Positions 17,023 to 24,321 of a stretch of DNA of 41,394 nucleotides are shown here, one piece after another. The position numbers and the translations under genes are program-made. Position 1 is the first letter of the stretch. Every line of letters begins with the position of its first letter. The notes beneath the pieces are model-generated. The model ran no database searches and was not told where the DNA came from. It saw nothing but the letters and a program-made list of their open reading frames with translations. This DNA is from Bacillota bacterium (GTDB lineage: Bacteria > Bacillota > Sulfobacillia > JAJYWN01 > JAJZPE01): the NCBI GenBank assembly GCA_021787335.1, contig JAJYMC010000028.1, forward strand, positions 1 to 41,394. The letters run 5' to 3'.

Positions 17023-18120
17023 ATAGATTACACCGAACAGGCGAAGAAGAAGCCGGAAGAGTCGAACAGTTCAGCCGGGGCGCCGGGTGGGGAGACGGCG
17101 CCGGGGAGCCTGGAACCTGTCGACCAGCGTCTGTTGACCGAGCTACAGAAGGGTGTGGCCCTGGTCGGGCGGCCCTTCGAGGGCCTGGCGGCTACGGCGG
17201 ACTGCCCGCCGGGCGAGGTCCTCGGGCGCTTGGCGACGCTCAAGCGGAGCGGGCTCATCCGGCGGTTCGGCGGCATCTTCGACACCCGGGCCCTGGGCTT
17301 CTCGAGCACGCTGGTGGCCGCGGCGGTCCCGCCCGAGCGGCTGGAGGAAGTGGCCGTGACGGTCAGCGAGTTCCCGGGGGTGACCCACAACTACGCCCGC
17401 GAGGGCGTGGCCTACAACCTGTGGTTCACCGTCGGGTCGTCCAGCCCCGGGGGGCTGGACGAGACCCTCGCCGAGATCGCCCGTCGCACGGGCATCGCCA
17501 GGTGGCTCCGCCTGCCGGCCGAAAAGGTCTACAAGATCGGGGTCAAGCTCGACCTGACCGGTGAGGGTGGGGGGGGCGACTCCCACGCCACCCCGGCCGA
17601 CCCCGAGACCCTCGACCCGGCCGACCCCGAGACCCTCGACCCGGCCGACCCCGAGACCCTCGACCCAGCCGACCGCCGGCTCATCGCCGTCATGCAGGGC
17701 GACGTGCCGCTGGTCGAGCGGCCCTTCGCCGAGGCCGGGCGGCAGGCCGGACTGACCGAGGACGACGTCCTGCATCGCCTGACCCGCTTCCGCGAAGCGG
17801 GCTGGCTCCGGCGGGTGGCCGCCACGCTGTACCACCGTCGGGCCGGGTTCACCGCCAACGCCATGTCCGTCTGGCGGCTGCCGGCCGACCGGGTCGACGA
17901 GGCCGGGGCGGCCATGGCCGCCTTCGCCGAGGTCAGCCACTGTTACCGGCGGCCGACCTCGCCCGACTGGCCCTACAGCCTTTACGCGATGATTCATGGG
18001 CGCACGCCCGAGGACTGCCGCCGCGTGGCCGAGGCCATCGCCCGGGTGGTCCGGCCCGAAGCCTACGACCTGCTCTTCAGCACAAAAGAATTCAAGAAGA
18101 CCAGCATGACCTATTTCTGA
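17023..18120 (+). CDS. ahbAB: fused siroheme decarboxylase AhbA-AhbB (NirDL type)
   Basis: Decarboxylates the C12 and C18 acetates of siroheme to give 12,18-didecarboxysiroheme, in the alternative heme or heme d1 route. There are two homologous halves, each a Lrp/AsnC-like winged helix plus ferredoxin-like domain. The first half starts at LEPVDQRLLTELQ and has VTHNYAREG; the second starts at LDPADRRLIAVMQ and has VSHCYRRPTSPDWPYSLYAM. AhbA and AhbB are normally separate; the linker here holds a 3x24-bp repeat. No ATG, GTG or TTG occurs between the hemB stop and TTG 17134, which would delete the start of the first domain. ATA 17023 has AAGGGAAGGA six bases upstream and is my chosen start. AhbC/AhbD are not in the window. 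Confidence 0.85.
   Translation: MDYTEQAKKKPEESNSSAGAPGGETAPGSLEPVDQRLLTELQKGVALVGRPFEGLAATADCPPGEVLGRLATLKRSGLIRRFGGIFDTRALGFSSTLVAAAVPPERLEEVAVTVSEFPGVTHNYAREGVAYNLWFTVGSSSPGGLDETLAEIARRTGIARWLRLPAEKVYKIGVKLDLTGEGGGGDSHATPADPETLDPADPETLDPADPETLDPADRRLIAVMQGDVPLVERPFAEAGRQAGLTEDDVLHRLTRFREAGWLRRVAATLYHRRAGFTANAMSVWRLPADRVDEAGAAMAAFAEVSHCYRRPTSPDWPYSLYAMIHGRTPEDCRRVAEAIARVVRPEAYDLLFSTKEFKKTSMTYF
17593..17664 (+). repeat. 3 x 24-bp perfect tandem repeat in the ahbAB linker
   Basis: Three identical head-to-tail 24-bp units (17593-17616, 17617-17640, 17641-17664) encode PADPETLD three times, and a partial fourth runs into PADRRL. The unit length keeps the frame, so copy number could change by slippage without breaking the protein. 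It forms the hinge between the AhbA and AhbB halves. Confidence 0.95.
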
Positions 18121-18180
18121 GGTCGACTGGCCGTCCGGGTCCCCGCCGAGACGCGATGCCGCCATTGGGAGGGAGACACG

Positions 18181-18825
18181 ATGAGGAAACTCAAGGCTCC
18201 GGAAGTCGTTGTCCGTCGTCTGGCCCTGTACCTGCGCCTGCTCCAAGGTCTCGGTGACGAGGGGGGCGAGCGCTTCATCTCCTCCAAGGAACTCGGGGAG
18301 AAGGCCGGGGTCAACTCGGCCCAGGTCCGGAAGGACCTGGCCCTCTTCGGCGAGTTCGGCAAGCAGGGCGTCGGCTACGAAGTCGGCTACCTGCGCGAGG
18401 AACTCCGCTCCATCCTCAACGCCAACCGCACGGTGAACATCTGCCTGGTCGGTGCCGGCGAACTGGGCACCGCCGTCTCCCGTTACAACCTGCGGCGCTT
18501 CGCCCGTGAGAAGAACTATCCGTTCCGCCTCGTGGCCTGCTTCGATACTGACCCGGCGAAGGTCGGGAAGAAGATCGACAAGGTCGTCGAGATCTACCCC
18601 CTCGGTGATATCCCGGTCAGGATCCGCGACCTGGGCATCGAGATGGCCATCATCACCGTGCCGGCCGAGGCCGCCCAGGATGTGGCCGACAAGCTGGTCG
18701 CGGGGGGCATCAAGGCCATCCTGAACTTCGCCCCGGTCAAGCTCTTCGTCCCATCGCACATCCGTCTGCAGGTCGCCGACGTGAGCCTCGAACTGCAGCA
18801 ACTGGCGTACTACCTGGACCGGTGA
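18181..18825 (+). CDS. rex: redox-sensing transcriptional repressor Rex
   Basis: A 214-residue dimeric repressor that reads the NADH/NAD+ ratio: NADH releases it from DNA. It has an N-terminal winged helix (VVRRLALYLRLL to SAQVRKDLALFGEFGKQGVGY) and a Rossmann domain with LVGAGELGTAVSRYN, then a C-terminal domain-swapped helix (LQQLAYYLDR). AGGGAGG precedes the ATG. It follows ahbAB by 60 bases and has its own terminator. An operator matching its consensus lies at 30018-30035 upstream of the molybdoenzyme genes. Confidence 0.95.
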   Translation: MRKLKAPEVVVRRLALYLRLLQGLGDEGGERFISSKELGEKAGVNSAQVRKDLALFGEFGKQGVGYEVGYLREELRSILNANRTVNICLVGAGELGTAVSRYNLRRFAREKNYPFRLVACFDTDPAKVGKKIDKVVEIYPLGDIPVRIRDLGIEMAIITVPAEAAQDVADKLVAGGIKAILNFAPVKLFVPSHIRLQVADVSLELQQLAYYLDR

Positions 18826-18890
18826 ACCGGGCGGACCGGTGAGCCGAGCCCGAAGACGGAAGGGCGATGAGCAAGCTGATGACGAACCGA

Positions 18891-18917
18891 CCCGGAGTCT
18901 CAAGCTCCGGGTTTTCT
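18891..18917 (+). terminator. intrinsic terminator after rex
   Basis: CCCGGAG (18891-18897) and CTCCGGG (18905-18911) form a stem with a 7-base loop, followed by TTTTCT. It closes the rex transcript. The rest of 18826-19137 has no gene, only a 13-bp tandem repeat and the meaB promoter. Confidence 0.8.
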
Positions 18918-19036
18918 GCTGTGCTCCTGGTACCGGCATCGGGCACTGGGGGATAAATCAGCTTACCATGCGCTATCAATTGACAGCGCCTACGGTTGCG
19001 CGAGCGACCACCCCCGTGGAACCCCGGAGTCGGCCG

Positions 19037-19062
19037 GCAGAAGCGCGTCGCAGAAGCGCGTC
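19037..19062 (+). repeat. 2 x 13-bp tandem repeat
   Basis: Two adjacent copies of GCAGAAGCGCGTC end five bases before the meaB -35 box. Their place suggests a regulator site or a slippage scar; no known operator matches. Confidence 0.8.
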
Positions 19063-19066
19063 GCGG

Positions 19067-19096
19067 TTGCTCTGGAACAGCCATCCGTGCTATGCT
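19067..19096 (+). promoter_or_regulatory. extended -10 promoter of meaB
   Basis: TTGCTC (19067-19072) and TATGCT (19091-19096) are separated by 18 bases, and TG two bases ahead of the -10 makes it an extended -10 promoter. It explains why the GTG at 19087 cannot be the start codon. Confidence 0.5.
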
Positions 19097-19137
19097 GTAG
19101 AGGGTCTTTCGCCACCATCCTCCGCGAGGTGAAGCTG

Positions 19138-20127
19138 TTGTCGTCGGCCCAAACCAACGTGCCGGCCCTGCTGGCGGGCGACCGCCGGGCGCTGGCGCGA
19201 CTCATCACCATCGTCGAGAACCGGGGCCCCGAGGCCCGGGCGATAATGAAAGAGGTCTACCGACACACCGGGAAGGCCCATCTCATCGGGATCACCGGCT
19301 CGCCGGGGGTCGGCAAGAGCACCCTCGTCGACGCCCTCACCGCCGAGCTGCGCAAGGCCGGCAAGACGGTGGGGATCATCGCCGTCGACCCGACCAGCCC
19401 GTTCACGGGGGGCGCCATCCTCGGCGACCGCATCCGGATGCAGGGCGTCGGGCTTGACGAGGGCGTCTTCATCCGCAGCCTGGCGACGCGCGGGCACCTC
19501 GGCGGCCTGTCGCGGGCGACCAGCGACGTCATCCGGCTGATGGACGCCTTCGGCAAGGACATCGTCATCATCGAGACCGTCGGGGCCGGTCAGGCCGAGG
19601 TGGAGATCGTCAAGCTGGCCCAGACGACCATCGTCGTCACCGTGCCAGGCCTCGGCGACGACGTTCAGGCCATCAAGGCCGGCATCCTCGAGATCGGCGA
19701 CCTCTTCGTGGTCAACAAGGCCGACCACGAGGGGGCCGACCGGGCCGTCAACGAGCTGGAGCTGATGCTCAGCCTGGACCCGGAGCAGGGAGGGTGGCGA
19801 CCGCCCATCGTCCGGACCATCGCCCGCGATGGGACAGGCCTGCCGGAGTTGGCCGAGAAGGTCGGCGCGCACCTGGATCACCTACGGGAGAGTGGCCGGC
19901 TGGCCGAGAAGAACCAGGCCACAAGCCAGTCGGAGCTGAGGGAGATCGTCACCGCGCGGGCCGGCGCCCGCATCCTGGGTGCGGCCACGGCTTCGGGGCT
20001 GCTCCCGGAGATGGTCGCCAGAGTGGCGTCGCGTGAGGTCGACCCATACAGCGCGGCCGAGGAGATCTTGCGGCGGCACGGCCCGACGGCGGGCACCGAC
20101 GAGACGGGTGACGGGTCGGATGACTGA
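19138..20127 (+). CDS. meaB: MeaB/ArgK-type G3E GTPase
   Basis: A chaperone GTPase that protects and loads adenosylcobalamin into methylmalonyl-CoA mutase-type enzymes. It has the P-loop ITGSPGVGKSTLVD, switch region VDPTSPFTGGAILGDRIRM, Walker B-like DIVIIETVGAGQ and the G4 motif VVNKAD. TTG 19138 is selected because GAGGTGA lies five bases upstream and homology starts there; the longer GTG 19087 sits within the promoter. Its partner mutase is not in the window. The stop overlaps the HAD gene by eight bases. Confidence 0.9.
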   Translation: MSSAQTNVPALLAGDRRALARLITIVENRGPEARAIMKEVYRHTGKAHLIGITGSPGVGKSTLVDALTAELRKAGKTVGIIAVDPTSPFTGGAILGDRIRMQGVGLDEGVFIRSLATRGHLGGLSRATSDVIRLMDAFGKDIVIIETVGAGQAEVEIVKLAQTTIVVTVPGLGDDVQAIKAGILEIGDLFVVNKADHEGADRAVNELELMLSLDPEQGGWRPPIVRTIARDGTGLPELAEKVGAHLDHLRESGRLAEKNQATSQSELREIVTARAGARILGAATASGLLPEMVARVASREVDPYSAAEEILRRHGPTAGTDETGDGSDD

Positions 20128-20821
20128 ACCGGGTGCCGCGCGCGCGGCCGAGGCGGGGCGCGCCTTCGACACGGTCCTCTTCGACATCGACGGGACCCTG
20201 ACCGACTCCAACGGAGTGGTCATGCGGTCGCTCCGGCAGGTCATCGCCGAGGTGGGCCGAAGCGGCCTGGCGGCGGCCGTGCCGGACGACCTCAGCTTCG
20301 CCATCGGTTCGACCAGCGAGGAGACCATCAGGCGGGTCGGCTTCAAGGACCGGGCGGGGGTCCTGAAACTCTGGGAGCAACGGTTCCGCGAGATGAGCGA
20401 CCAGATAACCATCTACCCGGGCGTGCCGGAGGCCGTCTTGATCCTGCGGGCGGCCGGCGTCCGGCTCGGCCTGGTGACCTCGAAGAACCGCGACGAGCTG
20501 GACCACGACGTCAGGCGTCTGGACCTCTTTCAATGGTTTGAGTGCGCCGTCTGCGCCAGCGACACCAAGCGCCCAAAGCCGTACCCCGACCCGCTCCTGA
20601 AGGCCATGGGCGACCTCGGGGTCGACCCGCGGTCGGTCCTTTACGTCGGCGACAGTCCGTACGACCAGGAGAGCGCGGCCGCCGCCGGCGTCCCCTTCGG
20701 CCTGGCCGGGTGGGGCAGCGTCTGGAACGGGCGACTTCCCGCCGATTACGTCTTCAAGACCCCGATGGACGTCGTCGCCCTGGTCCTCGGGGCCAGTCGG
20801 AAGGCCAAGGAGGTCGGCTGA
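20120..20821 (+). CDS. HAD-superfamily phosphatase (Gph/PpaX-like)
   Basis: A 233-residue haloacid-dehalogenase-type phosphatase resembling phosphoglycolate and pyrophosphate phosphatases. Motif I is FDIDGTLTDS with the nucleophile Asp. Motif II is LVTSKNRDE, the Lys of motif III lies in TKRPKPYPDP, and motif IV is YVGDSPYDQESAAAAG. A helical cap follows motif I. The start overlaps the meaB stop and its own stop overlaps the next gene by one base (TGATG). The substrate is not evident. Confidence 0.87.
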   Translation: MTEPGAARAAEAGRAFDTVLFDIDGTLTDSNGVVMRSLRQVIAEVGRSGLAAAVPDDLSFAIGSTSEETIRRVGFKDRAGVLKLWEQRFREMSDQITIYPGVPEAVLILRAAGVRLGLVTSKNRDELDHDVRRLDLFQWFECAVCASDTKRPKPYPDPLLKAMGDLGVDPRSVLYVGDSPYDQESAAAAGVPFGLAGWGSVWNGRLPADYVFKTPMDVVALVLGASRKAKEVG

Positions 20822-21294
20822 TGCGGATCAGACCGTCCACGCCCGGCGACGCCCCGGCCATGCTCGATGTGGCCCGGGCCCTGCCGCAGTGGTTCAACGC
20901 CGGCGGCCTCGAGGAGATGGCCAAGGACTTTCAGGTCCATCAGGGCTTCGTGGCCGTGGATGAGAACGGCGCCGCGGTCGGCTTCGCCACCTTCTCGCCG
21001 TTGTCCGTCGAGGCCGCGCTCCTGTCGTGGATCGGCGTGCGACCGGAGGCGCGCCGGCACGGGCTGGGGCGGAAACTCATCGAGGCCCTCGAGGAGAAGC
21101 TTGTCGCCCTTGGCTTCTCGCGCCTCGAGGTCGAGACCCTGGCCCACACCGCGGACTACCAGCCTTACGAAGAGACCCGGCGCTTCTACCTGGCCGCCGG
21201 GTTCAAGCCCAAGGCCTTCGTCCCCGAGCGCTGGGGAGCAGGTCAGGACGCCCTGGTCCTGTCCAGGAACCTCGGGCCTCGTCCGGGAGCCTAG
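20821..21294 (+). CDS. GNAT family N-acetyltransferase
   Basis: A 157-residue acetyl-CoA-dependent acyltransferase. The acetyl-CoA-binding segment is WIGVRPEARRHGLGRKLIEAL, with RRHGLG as the Q/RxxGxG motif, and the C-terminal YEETRRFYLAAGFKPKAFVP is typical of the fold. ATG 20821 shares one base with the HAD stop, so the two genes are coupled. The substrate is unknown. Confidence 0.85.
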   Translation: MRIRPSTPGDAPAMLDVARALPQWFNAGGLEEMAKDFQVHQGFVAVDENGAAVGFATFSPLSVEAALLSWIGVRPEARRHGLGRKLIEALEEKLVALGFSRLEVETLAHTADYQPYEETRRFYLAAGFKPKAFVPERWGAGQDALVLSRNLGPRPGA

Positions 21295-21298
21295 AGCG

Positions 21299-22285
21299 AT
21301 GGGCCGCGAGGGCGGGGAGGACGGCGACCGCCGCGACCACCGCGAGGGGCGTCCAGCGGGCGAGTGGTTCCGCGGGGCAGTCCCGCCGGAGCTGGACGGT
21401 GCCTCGGTCTCGCATTTCATCCACGGCCACCTGGGCGCGTCGCGCCGGATGATGCGGCGGCTCAAGGTCCGCGGGTCGATGCTCGTCAACGGCCGGCCGG
21501 CGGTCCTCCGCGACCGCCTTCGGGCCGGCGACGAGGTCGTCCTGGCCCTGCCGGACCTGCCCTCGCCGAACATCGTCCCCGAGGAACGGCCGCTCAGCAT
21601 CCTGTACGAGGACGACGCCCTCATCGCCGTGGACAAACCGGCCGGCGTCCTCGTCCATCCGGTACGAGGGCAGGGTGAGGGCACACTGGCCCAGGCCATC
21701 GCCTTCCACCTCGAGGCCGAGGGGCGGAGCCCGAAGCCGCGGCCGGTGCACCGGTTGGACCGGGACACCTCCGGGGTCATCATCTTCGCCAAGGATGCCC
21801 ACGCTCATCATCGCCTGGCTCTCCAGTTCGACCGGCACGAGCTGACCAAGGAGTACCTGGCCGTCGTCTGGGGCCGCGTGGCCGAAGAGCGCGGCACCCT
21901 CAGCGGCCACCTGCGCAAGGTCTCCGGCCGGATGGTCGTCGTCGCGGACGGGGAAGGGAAGGACGAAGGGGAGAACGAGGCCCGGCTCGTGGTCACCGAC
22001 TTCGAGGTCGCGGAACGACTGGCCGGTGGGGCCACGGTCCTTCGGCTCTACCCGCGGACGGGCCGGACCCACCAGATCCGCGCGCAGCTCGCGGCGGCCG
22101 GGCACAAGGTCATCGGTGACAGGCTCTATGGCCCCACGGACCCGCGCCCCGGGCTCATCGGCCGGCACGCGCTGCACGCCATGTCGATCGGGTTCACGCA
22201 CCCGACGACCGGCCGACCGATCGAACTCGTCGCCCCATTGCCGGCGGACATGGCCGGCCTCATCGAAGAGCTCCGTCGCCCATAG
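21299..22285 (+). CDS. RluA/RluD-family pseudouridine synthase
   Basis: A 328-residue RNA pseudouridine synthase with an N-terminal S4 RNA-binding domain (VSHFIHGHLGASRRMMRRLK to VNGRPA) and an RluA catalytic domain. The catalytic Asp is in HRLDRDTSGVIIFAKD, and the C-terminal motifs are LYPRTGRTHQIRAQLAAAGHKVIGDRLYG. It modifies rRNA or tRNA uridines; which site cannot be predicted. ATG 21299 starts four bases after the GNAT stop, with GGGAG in the overlap. Confidence 0.9.
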   Translation: MGREGGEDGDRRDHREGRPAGEWFRGAVPPELDGASVSHFIHGHLGASRRMMRRLKVRGSMLVNGRPAVLRDRLRAGDEVVLALPDLPSPNIVPEERPLSILYEDDALIAVDKPAGVLVHPVRGQGEGTLAQAIAFHLEAEGRSPKPRPVHRLDRDTSGVIIFAKDAHAHHRLALQFDRHELTKEYLAVVWGRVAEERGTLSGHLRKVSGRMVVVADGEGKDEGENEARLVVTDFEVAERLAGGATVLRLYPRTGRTHQIRAQLAAAGHKVIGDRLYGPTDPRPGLIGRHALHAMSIGFTHPTTGRPIELVAPLPADMAGLIEELRRP

Positions 22286-22359
22286 GATTGAGCGATAGAC
22301 GTCACCAGAAGAAGCCACCAGAGAGTCCAACATACCATCGAGACCACGGAGGGAAGACC

Positions 22360-22872
22360 ATGGGCAGCATCATCGGCCGCATCGGCGGCGCGTTCGAGGG
22401 TTACGACATCAACTGCACTTCCGACGGCAACCGAATCTACGGCCGTTTCGGCGGGGCCATTATCGGCAAGGACCTCGATTTCGTCCTCGACGGCAGCCGC
22501 CTGGACGGCCGTTACGGCGGCGTCTTCGAGGGCAAGGACATCCACGGGCAGGTCGACGGATCGAGCTTCACCGGCCGCATGGGTGGGGAGTTCGAGGGGA
22601 ACGACATCGCCCTCAACCTCGCGACCGAGGCCGGCGCCGACCGCGTCACTGGGCGCGTCGGGGGCGAGCTCTTCGGTTTCGACGTCGACCTTCAGCACGA
22701 CCACAACTCGGGCCGGCTCAGCGGCAGGCTCGGCGGCGACTTCATCGGCAACGACGTCGACGTCACGATCGTCGACGTGCCCGTCCTGCCGGCCGTGGCT
22801 CTCATCGTCTCCGTCTACTACCAGCACCAGCGCGACCATCGCCACAGCGGCGGGGGCGGGCACAGCAACTAG
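22360..22872 (+). CDS. six-repeat Gly/Asp-rich protein of unknown family
   Basis: A 170-residue protein made of six repeats of 22-26 residues beginning at residues 6, 28, 50, 72, 98 and 122. The consensus is GR-x-GG-x-F/I-x-G-x-D-I/V/L, alternating with short polar turns. Regular spacing, Gly pairs and alternating hydrophobics suggest a beta-solenoid or stacked hairpins. Residues 140-156 (VPVLPAVALIVSVYYQH) are hydrophobic and the end is His/Gly-rich; there is no signal peptide. CGGAGGG precedes the ATG and a strong terminator follows. I recognise no family; bactofilin-like or polymer-forming roles are possible guesses only. Confidence 0.75.
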   Translation: MGSIIGRIGGAFEGYDINCTSDGNRIYGRFGGAIIGKDLDFVLDGSRLDGRYGGVFEGKDIHGQVDGSSFTGRMGGEFEGNDIALNLATEAGADRVTGRVGGELFGFDVDLQHDHNSGRLSGRLGGDFIGNDVDVTIVDVPVLPAVALIVSVYYQHQRDHRHSGGGGHSN

Positions 22873-22899
22873 CGCTCCCACGTGGGATGCAGATACGAA

Positions 22900-22931
22900 G
22901 GAGCCCGGGCCGACGGCCCGAGCTCCTTTTT
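22900..22931 (+). terminator. strong intrinsic terminator
   Basis: A 12-bp stem with one mismatch (22900-22911 with 22915-22926) and a 3-base loop is followed by TTTTT. It ends the transcript of the repeat protein and insulates it from the convergent ECF operon. Confidence 0.9.
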
Positions 22932-22949
22932 CTCGTTACACCAACCGTA

Positions 22950-23456
22950 TCACTTGTGCAACAACCGCGCGGATACATCCATCCTCGATGTCTTCGGCAG
23001 CCTGAGATAGATGACATCACGGACGTCCTGCCCCGCCCACACCGCCCCGACCTCATAGGGGACATCTTTGTACGCCGTCAGGGTGACCCACGCCCAGCCG
23101 CCAACCTTGATCACCGATCTGACCCGCCACGGGGCCGCGGAGGTGACGATGATCGCCACCGTCTCCTTCGAGAAGTCGACGGTCGAAATATAGAGATACT
23201 GCGGGTCCGAACGCGAGACCTTGACTCCGTATGGTTCCAGCCATGCCTGCAGGGCGGCTTCCGAATCGAAGAGATAGACGCCGTTAGCGGGCAGGGCCGC
23301 CGGTAGCGCCCTATAGTACGCTGAGCCGATGACTTCCCATGGTCCGTTCGTGGCGCTCCAGGTCAGCGCGGTCAGGCCCAGCAGGCAGGCGACGACCACC
23401 GCGGTCAGCGCTGCCCAACGCGCACGCCGCCATGGGCCTCGTCCGGCGCCGCTCAT
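22950..23456 (-). CDS. membrane-anchored hypothetical protein of the ECF operon
   Basis: A 168-residue protein with an uncleaved-looking N-terminal membrane segment (WAALTAVVVACLLGLTALTW), after a basic cytosolic start, and an outside domain of about 130 residues. I do not recognise the domain. It has a beta-rich pattern (TVAIIVTSAAPWRVRSVIKVGGWAWVTLTAY) and one conserved-looking YLYISTVDF stretch. Its ATG overlaps the stop of the preceding gene (ATGA), so it is the third gene of the sigma-factor operon and may be a target or part of the sensing complex. Confidence 0.65.
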   Translation of the reverse strand: MSGAGRGPWRRARWAALTAVVVACLLGLTALTWSATNGPWEVIGSAYYRALPAALPANGVYLFDSEAALQAWLEPYGVKVSRSDPQYLYISTVDFSKETVAIIVTSAAPWRVRSVIKVGGWAWVTLTAYKDVPYEVGAVWAGQDVRDVIYLRLPKTSRMDVSARLLHK

Positions 23457-24319
23457 CGCCCAGTCACTGCGTACTGCCAGACGATCTGGTCGGTGCTGTC
23501 GCCGAACCAGCCGATGATGGCCCTATCCCCGACCTTGGGCAGCTCTTCCTTGGTCATCCCACGGAAGCTGTACGGCGCGACCCGCAGGGTGACCTCGCCG
23601 TCCGGGCGGCCCCACTGGTTGGTCCCGGAAGGGGCGTACTTGACGATGGTCAGCCGGTCCGGCTGGACGTCCTTGACCACCGCGTAGTAGAAGTCCAGAT
23701 GCACCGCGGCGTCGGGGGTGGGTGAGCCGGGCCGCGTCAGTTCCATGTCCGGGGCGATGGTCTTCGCGGTGATGAAGAAGACCACGTGCTCACCCAGGAA
23801 CAGGTCGAGCGTGTCGCGGTCGCTCTGCCAATGGGTCGAGGTGACCCAGCGGCCAGGCGGGAGCGGTAGGTCGGGTCCCGGCTTCGTCCCGTTGAAGTCG
23901 TGCGGCAGGCTGTACTCCACGCCCGTCAGGTGGACCTGCCCATCGCTGATCGAGCCGACGACCCCGCTCATGGTGGGGATGATGATTTCCGGCCCGCCCT
24001 TGATCCCGCCTGTCCCTGGGGCCTCCACCTGGCCGGCCGAAGTCCCGGGCGTGGCCCCGGCGTGCCACAGGAGCCCGGTCTTCGCCAGCCCCACCCCGAG
24101 CACGAGCGCGGCCGCCAGGCCCAAGGCCGCCCAGGCCGGCGCTCTCCCCCGGGCCCAGCGGGCGCCGCGGCCACGGGCACCGTAGGCGTGAGACCCCCGC
24201 GCCCCGGCAGTGCTTGGACTCAACGATTCCCGGACCCTCTGCCAGAGCCCGTCGACCGACCCGTTCCACCGCGACCGGTCGTCCATGGCCCGGCGAAGCT
24301 CCTCTCCCAACTCAGGCAT
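23453..24319 (-). CDS. putative anti-sigma factor with one membrane segment
   Basis: A 288-residue protein with an N-terminal cytosolic part of about 75 residues, a membrane segment (WAALGLAAALVLGVGLAKTGLLW) and an outside C-terminal domain. This topology, two bases behind an ECF sigma gene, is that of an anti-sigma factor, but the zinc H-x3-C-x2-C motif is absent, so the link is by position. ATG 24319 is chosen because GAGGAGG lies seven bases upstream. The outer domain (DLFLGEHVVFFITAKT and EVTLRVAPYSFRGM) may sense an envelope signal. Confidence 0.6.
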   Translation of the reverse strand: MPELGEELRRAMDDRSRWNGSVDGLWQRVRESLSPSTAGARGSHAYGARGRGARWARGRAPAWAALGLAAALVLGVGLAKTGLLWHAGATPGTSAGQVEAPGTGGIKGGPEIIIPTMSGVVGSISDGQVHLTGVEYSLPHDFNGTKPGPDLPLPPGRWVTSTHWQSDRDTLDLFLGEHVVFFITAKTIAPDMELTRPGSPTPDAAVHLDFYYAVVKDVQPDRLTIVKYAPSGTNQWGRPDGEVTLRVAPYSFRGMTKEELPKVGDRAIIGWFGDSTDQIVWQYAVTGR

Positions 24320-24321
24320 CT

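Noticed and set aside
17593-17664. Repeat array as a possible CRISPR
   Set aside because: Direct 24-bp copies without spacers, inside a coding frame; it is a linker minisatellite.
18980-18985. TTGACA as a -35 box between rex and meaB
   Set aside because: No -10-like hexamer at 16-18 bases; the pair at 19067-19096 fits better.
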